In this document: positions 60,056 to 64,000 of the stretch, piece after piece
Layout: every line of letters starts with the position of its first letter
Numbering within the stretch: position 1 is the first letter of the stretch
Source: Paracnuella aquatica
Lineage (GTDB): Bacteria; Bacteroidota; Bacteroidia; Chitinophagales; Chitinophagaceae
Direction of reading: 5' to 3'
Length of the DNA: 64,000 bases
Assembly (NCBI RefSeq): GCF_003332885.2
Contig: NZ_QOWJ01000001.1
Span: 124,001-188,000, forward strand
Position numbers and translations under genes: made by a program
The notes under the pieces: model-generated
Told to the model about the DNA's origin: nothing
The model's input: the letters and a program-made list of their open reading frames with translations, nothing else
The model's database searches: none

Positions 60056-60520
60056 TTACCTGATGCGTACATATTGCTCGATGTTGATGCGATTAACGCC
60101 TGCACTTTCCACCACTTCGGTTCCTTGCTGGGTAAGCGTATCGCCTTTAAATGAAAGGGTAAAGGTAAAATCATTTCCTTCCCAATCACGGGCAGTGCAA
60201 TACTCCAGGCTTTCGGTGTACGTGTTGCCGGTTAAAGTATAGGTGCCACCACCTGCTACAAACACCGCTGCGCTACTATCTTTCCCTTTTTTCAGATCGT
60301 GGTTGAGGAATGCAAAATGCGTGTCGTTGATAATTTTAATAAACGAACTGTTGTTCGTGTAATCAGTCACCACGGTATCGTTTTCCTGGATGGTTGTTCC
60401 TTTCAACAACTTCCAGGTGCCCACCAAGGGATGCACGGGATCGAGCTCTTTTTCCGTCGGCGGCTCTGAATTACAGGCTGCCAGTAACACTACAACGAAT
60501 GGGACAAGCAATGATTTCAA
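60056..60520 (-). CDS. Lipocalin-like hypothetical lipoprotein
   Basis: 154-residue exported lipoprotein. The signal peptide is SLLVPFVVVLLAACNS with a lipobox LAAC. The body begins HPLVGTWKLLKGTTIQENDT and continues with alternating beta strands and a late LSFKGDTLTQQGTEV; GTWKL plus eight-odd strands is the lipocalin-like pattern common in Bacteroidota. The frame is open upstream to 60580, but every start is TTG; the one at 60520 puts the basic residue and hydrophobic core in normal places. It converges on the alcohol dehydrogenase operon. Ligand unknown. Confidence 0.75.
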   Translation of the reverse strand: MKSLLVPFVVVLLAACNSEPPTEKELDPVHPLVGTWKLLKGTTIQENDTVVTDYTNNSSFIKIINDTHFAFLNHDLKKGKDSSAAVFVAGGGTYTLTGNTYTESLEYCTARDWEGNDFTFTLSFKGDTLTQQGTEVVESAGVNRINIEQYVRIR

Positions 60521-60612
60521 AATGGTAGGTTTTAGCTTACGGTATTGAATATACGCCGCTTCGTTTAACCCATCAAGCAATTATTGAAATGCCGTTTTGC
60601 AACAAATAAAAA

Positions 60613-61845
60613 TTATTGACCGCCAAACATTGCCGTAATTTCCTCGATGCTGCGAGCATCGGGGTAAAATTGCAGCAGCCTGCGAATCACATCTTCCACC
60701 ACTGCGTCGGGGCAAGATGCACCGCTGGTGATGAGGATGCTTACGGGTTGTTGGGCCGGTAAAAATTTGTGGGTAACAAGCTCCTGCTTGTTGTGAAAAT
60801 CGTAGTGCTGGATGGTTTGTTGCGACAGGATTTTTGCCTCGCTGCTGATGTAATAAGTGGGCAATTGCTCTTCGCACAGCTCCACCAGGTGCGATGTGTT
60901 CGACGAATTATATCCGCCCAACACAATGGCCAGGTCAGCCGGTGTTTGCAACATGCCGGTAACGGCACCTTGGTTGTCGTTGGTGGCGTAACACAGCGTG
61001 TCTCGGGTATCGGCAAACCGTTCTTTTACCTGGTTGTCTTGCAGGCCAAAATGCTGTATCATCACTTCTTTCAGGTAATCGGCAATGGCTTGCGTATCGG
61101 AGGCGAGCATGGTCGTTTGGTTCACCACACCAATCCGTTGCAGGTGCTGTTGCACATCAAAACCAGGCGGGTATTGCCCTTTAAATTCAGTGTAAAAATC
61201 AGCCGCCGGTTTTTCACCCGTGATGTATTTGGCCAGCTCAATGGTTTGCGCCATATTTTTTACCACCACCGACGGCGCATTGGCAGCGGCATGCGAAAAC
61301 GTGGCGCGGGTTTCTTCATGCGACGGCTTGCCGTGGATGATGATGGTGTAGCCGTTTTTTGCAATCACTTCACTTCGGTTCCAAACTTTTTCCACAAATG
61401 GGCAGGTCGTATCGTAGCGCTCCACCTGGATGCCAATGTTGCGCAACTGCGCTTCGATGGCGAGGGTGGTGCCGAAAGCCGGGATCAGCACAATATCATC
61501 GGCAGTGAGGGTTTCAAAATCAATGATCGGCTGCCCTTTATTATTCTGTAAAAACTGGACGCCGCGGCCCTTCAGGTCCGCGTTTACCTGCGGGTTGTGG
61601 ATCATTTCGGAAAGCAAAAAAATGCGTTTGCCGGGATTTTCATCGATGGTGCGGAATGCGATATCAATGGCATTTTCCACGCCGTAACAAAAACCAAAAT
61701 GCCGGGCCAGGTAAATGCGCAGCGGGCCAAAATCGAGCAGGGTAGGCGAGAAGTCGCGTTTGAGGCGGTCTTCCTCCTTGCGTCTTTTTTTAATGGCCGA
61801 AATCAGCGGGCTGCGGTACATCACCGGAACGTCGAAGCTTTTCAT
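60613..61845 (-). CDS. ispH: 4-hydroxy-3-methylbut-2-enyl diphosphate reductase
   Basis: 410-residue iron-sulfur enzyme, the last step of the MEP pathway, making isopentenyl and dimethylallyl diphosphate. The three cluster cysteines are visible in FGFCYGVENA, YDTTCPFVEKVW and SGASCPDAVVED, with the catalytic EEI/THE-type region in KPSHEETRAT. Bacteroidota IspH is longer than the E. coli enzyme (about 316) and this fits. The frame runs up to 62025, but that extension is a translated repeat; the ATG at 61845 is preferred, 22 bases after a perfect -7 box TACCTTTG. It shows the MEP route is used, while the HMG-CoA lyase-like enzyme here is then catabolic. Confidence 0.95.
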   Translation of the reverse strand: MKSFDVPVMYRSPLISAIKKRRKEEDRLKRDFSPTLLDFGPLRIYLARHFGFCYGVENAIDIAFRTIDENPGKRIFLLSEMIHNPQVNADLKGRGVQFLQNNKGQPIIDFETLTADDIVLIPAFGTTLAIEAQLRNIGIQVERYDTTCPFVEKVWNRSEVIAKNGYTIIIHGKPSHEETRATFSHAAANAPSVVVKNMAQTIELAKYITGEKPAADFYTEFKGQYPPGFDVQQHLQRIGVVNQTTMLASDTQAIADYLKEVMIQHFGLQDNQVKERFADTRDTLCYATNDNQGAVTGMLQTPADLAIVLGGYNSSNTSHLVELCEEQLPTYYISSEAKILSQQTIQHYDFHNKQELVTHKFLPAQQPVSILITSGASCPDAVVEDVIRRLLQFYPDARSIEEITAMFGGQ

Positions 61846-61867
61846 GCAGGCTTTTGTTTTTGCTGAG

Positions 61868-61875
61868 CAAAGGTA
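61868..61875 (-). promoter_or_regulatory. ispH -7 promoter box TACCTTTG
   Basis: Exact TAnnTTTG on the minus strand, 22 bases before the ispH ATG; a second exact box (TACTTTTG, 61911-61918) lies further upstream inside a repeat. Confidence 0.55.
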
Positions 61876-61902
61876 ACGAGGAATGGCGGAAGGACTGATG
61901 AG

Positions 61903-61985
61903 GAAAAAATCAAAAGTAAAAGGGCAAAAGTCAAAAAAGAAGGGCGTCCAATTTGCCTTTTCAATTTTGCCTTTTGAATTTTTTG
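61903..61985. repeat. Inverted word repeat between ispH and GH13 gene
   Basis: Left arm (61903-61940) of AATCAAAAGTAAAAGGGCAA-type words and right arm (61950-61985) of the inverted TTTGCCTTTTCAATTTTGCC type, around a short GC centre. Contains TACTTTTG on the minus strand. Same family as 17341 and 42085. Confidence 0.72.
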
Positions 61986-62073
61986 CAAAGTTCCATGCCG
62001 CTAAAACCAAATGTGTATTCATCACACATTTGTTCCTTTTTCCTCCTTAATTTCGGGACCTAAACTTTTTGCC

Positions 62074-63435
62074 ATGATGAAACGGGCGATATTTACCGGG
62101 TTGGCAGCTGCTACGTTGCTGTCCTGTTCCGTTAACAAAAAAATCAATACTGCTACAATGGAGACCGTTCCTAATTCATTAGCCTGGATACAGCACACCA
62201 ACATTTACGAAGTAAACCTTCGGCAATACACGCAGGAAGGCACCATAAACGCATTTGCCAAAAACCTGCCCCGCCTGAAGGATATGGGCGTAAAAACGCT
62301 TTGGTTCATGCCCATTACGCCCATTGCGCAGAAAAATAAAAAAGGTAGCCTCGGCAGCTATTATGCGGCGGCCGATTACACTTCGGTAAGCCCCGAGTTT
62401 GGCACCATGGACGACTGGAAGGCATTTGTGCGCCAGGCACAGGATATGGGCTTCAAGGTGATCATCGACTGGGTAGCCAACCACACCGGTTGGGACCATG
62501 TGTGGACCAAAACGCACCCCGACTGGTATGAAAAAGATTCGGCCACCAATGATTTTAAAAAAGCATCGGGCATGGACGATATCATTGAGCTGGATTTTAA
62601 AAACCCGAAGCTGCGCCGTGCTATGATCGACGCGATGAAGTTTTGGGTTACGGAAACCGGCATCGATGGATTCCGCTGCGACCTGGCCTTTTGGGTGGAA
62701 CTGGATTTTTGGGTGGAAGCAAAAGAAGAACTGCAACAGGTAAAACCCCTGTTCTGGCTGGGCGAACTGGATGCGCTGGACAATCCCGACTATATGCAGG
62801 TGTTTGATGCGGCGTACACCTGGAAATTCATGCACCGGGCCCGGGAATTTTACCAGGAACGCCGCCCGGTTTCTTCGCTGGACAGCGTGTTGAACGAATA
62901 CCAGGCAGCGCCGGGTATGCAGGCATGGTTTACCACCAACCACGACGAAAACAGCTGGAACGGTACAGAGTATGAAAAGTATGGCGAAGCTGCATTGCCG
63001 CTAGCCGTGTTTTCGGCTACCTGGCCGGGTTTGCCGCTATTGTATTCGGGACAGGAATTGCCCAACAACAAACGGCTGGAATTTTTTGAAAAAGACGTGA
63101 TCCAGTGGAACGGCAATTACCAACTCCACGATTTTTACAAAAGGCTACTGACCCTGCATGCAACGCATCCGGCGCTCAACGGCAACGATCAGGTGGCACC
63201 CGTGCAGCGCCTGCATACCAATGCCGACGGGCAGGTTCTTGCTTACCTGCGCACCAAGGGCGACCGACAGGTGTTGGTGCTGCTCAATCTTTCTGGCACA
63301 GCGGCTACAGTTCAATTGCCGGCTGGTGCAGTAAGTGGCGCATTTGAAAATGTTTTTGCCGGTAATAAAATTGAGTTGGCTAACCAGCAGACGTTGGAGT
63401 TAAAGCCGTGGCAGTATTTGGTTTATGAAAAATAG
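62074..63435 (+). CDS. GH13 alpha-amylase-family lipoprotein
   Basis: 453-residue exported glycosidase. Signal peptide with lipobox TLLSC (Cys18), so it is lipid-anchored, probably in the periplasm. The (beta/alpha)8 motifs in order: YEVNLRQYT; region I IIDWVANHTG; region II GIDGFRCDLAFWVE with the nucleophile Asp; region III FWLGELDA with the acid/base Glu; region IV TTNHDENSW with the transition-state Asp. A short C-terminal beta domain ends in LVYEK. All three catalytic acids are present. Substrate is an alpha-glucan or related glucoside, not further resolved. Diverges from ispH across a word-repeat palindrome. Confidence 0.92.
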   Translation: MMKRAIFTGLAAATLLSCSVNKKINTATMETVPNSLAWIQHTNIYEVNLRQYTQEGTINAFAKNLPRLKDMGVKTLWFMPITPIAQKNKKGSLGSYYAAADYTSVSPEFGTMDDWKAFVRQAQDMGFKVIIDWVANHTGWDHVWTKTHPDWYEKDSATNDFKKASGMDDIIELDFKNPKLRRAMIDAMKFWVTETGIDGFRCDLAFWVELDFWVEAKEELQQVKPLFWLGELDALDNPDYMQVFDAAYTWKFMHRAREFYQERRPVSSLDSVLNEYQAAPGMQAWFTTNHDENSWNGTEYEKYGEAALPLAVFSATWPGLPLLYSGQELPNNKRLEFFEKDVIQWNGNYQLHDFYKRLLTLHATHPALNGNDQVAPVQRLHTNADGQVLAYLRTKGDRQVLVLLNLSGTAATVQLPAGAVSGAFENVFAGNKIELANQQTLELKPWQYLVYEK

Positions 63436-63580
63436 GAACCGGGAACCGGTGATTTGTATGATTTGAAAAGATTTAGGTGATGCACTTCAAGGCTTGTGTT
63501 TTTGATACAGACAGTGTGGATGTTTAGATTGCCGGCGTAAAAAATGCTTTATTTGAAAATCAAACAACCATATTATCCAT

Positions 63581-63617
63581 AAAGAAAAGGGCTGCTATAA
63601 AAGCAGCCCTTTTCTTT
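63581..63617. terminator. Bidirectional terminator
   Basis: Perfect 16-bp palindrome AAAGAAAAGGGCTGCT / AGCAGCCCTTTTCTTT-like around a short loop, between convergent GH13 and protease genes. Confidence 0.92.
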
Positions 63618-63672
63618 ATTTGAAATTGATTATTACAATCCTTTCAAATCATACAAATCACCGGTACCTTGG

Positions 63673-64000
63673 TTATTGCTCCAGGTTCAACGGATAAGTG
63701 TACATGCCGTCGTATCCGGGATAAATGCCTTCCAGCCGCACCGAGCCTTTCGATTGGCTCAGGGCTTTGGTCAGGTCATCTACCGAAGCAATATCTGCAC
63801 CGTTTACCGAAGTGATTACAAATCCTTCGCCCATGCGGGTACGGCTGAGGGCGCCACCCTGGGTAATTTTGCGCACCTGCACACCACCGGCAATGCCGTA
63901 TTCGCGGGATGCGGTTTTGTCCAATGAAACCAGCTCGGCACCCAAACGGCTGCCCAGGTTTACACCGGCAACGTCAGCAAACGTGCCTGCTTTTTTCTTC
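63673..64000 (-). CDS. DegP/HtrA-type serine protease, C-terminal PDZ end only
   Basis: The last 108 codons of a gene that continues beyond the window edge on the minus strand. They form a PDZ domain: FADVAGVNLGSRLGAELVSLDK, then GIAGGVQVRKITQGGALSRTRMGEGFVITSVNGADIASVDDLTKAL, ending with NLEQ. The G-V-x-V...G-G-A-L...G-x-x-I-x-x-V-N-G-x-x-I pattern is a typical second PDZ domain of DegP/DegQ proteins, which chaperone and degrade misfolded periplasmic proteins. The protease domain is out of view, so the call rests on the PDZ alone. Confidence 0.72.
   Translation of the reverse strand, partial: KKKAGTFADVAGVNLGSRLGAELVSLDKTASREYGIAGGVQVRKITQGGALSRTRMGEGFVITSVNGADIASVDDLTKALSQSKGSVRLEGIYPGYDGMYTYPLNLEQ

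Noticed and set aside
61846-62025. 60-residue N-terminal extension of IspH
   Set aside because: It is a translation of the word repeat (FFFDFCPFTFDFF); the ATG at 61845 follows a perfect promoter box.

Overview
This window is chromosomal DNA of a Bacteroidota bacterium, most likely family Chitinophagaceae. The evidence is a SusC/SusD outer-membrane pair, many lipoproteins and VCBS proteins, GSCFA, DUF2911 and DUF3052-like proteins, weak Shine-Dalgarno signals, and many copies of the Bacteroidota -7 promoter box TAnnTTTG close to start codons. No rRNA, tRNA, CRISPR array, phage or insertion sequence was recognised. Most of the window is housekeeping and cell-envelope genes, cut up by several families of intergenic inverted repeats.

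Layout. 0-10 kb: Nudix protein (cut by the window edge), 23S rRNA methyltransferase RlmB, an HMG-CoA lyase-like enzyme, a GSCFA protein, MiaE, rpsO-pnp, prmA, plsY and an M48 lipoprotein peptidase. 10-18 kb: a DUF3052-like protein, a glycosyltransferase followed by a rare GH1/RmlD fusion, an EF-G paralog with altered G-motifs, and a coiled-coil protein. 18-27.4 kb: dnaG, kdsA, an SDR-type threonine dehydrogenase, two PAS histidine kinases in tandem, and OxyR. 27.7-40 kb (minus strand): a SusC-SusD-VCBS nutrient-uptake operon, a double-thioredoxin protein, and two paralogous secreted proteins. 40-48.3 kb: thrS-infC (without rpmI-rplT), a nuclease lipoprotein, a HerA-like ATPase, a YjbR protein, an MFS transporter broken by a 1-base frameshift, and a DUF2911 protein. 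48.5-64 kb: a NarL-type two-component pair, icd, a DtxR-family regulator with a ZIP transporter behind tandem operators, a glucan-phosphorylase-like protein without its PLP lysine, a Zn alcohol dehydrogenase, ispH, a GH13 lipoprotein, and the end of a DegP/HtrA-type protease.

Functional threads. (1) Translation and RNA: rlmB, miaE, rpsO, pnp, prmA, thrS, infC and the EF-G paralog. (2) Envelope and glycan: plsY, kdsA, GT plus GH1-RmlD, SusCD, GH13 and the phosphorylase-like protein. (3) Redox, metal and stress: OxyR, thioredoxin-like protein, DtxR-ZIP, M48 and HtrA peptidases.

Most interesting observations: promoter boxes placed exactly 4 or 8 bases before start codons, which predicts leaderless mRNAs for at least five genes; two regularly spaced DtxR-type operators with a candidate 45-residue peptide on the opposite side; three unrelated palindrome families that all end in GTCAT/ATGAC; low-complexity word-based inverted repeats, one of which appears to have become the N-terminus of the lyase gene; and several enzymes that have lost a signature residue.
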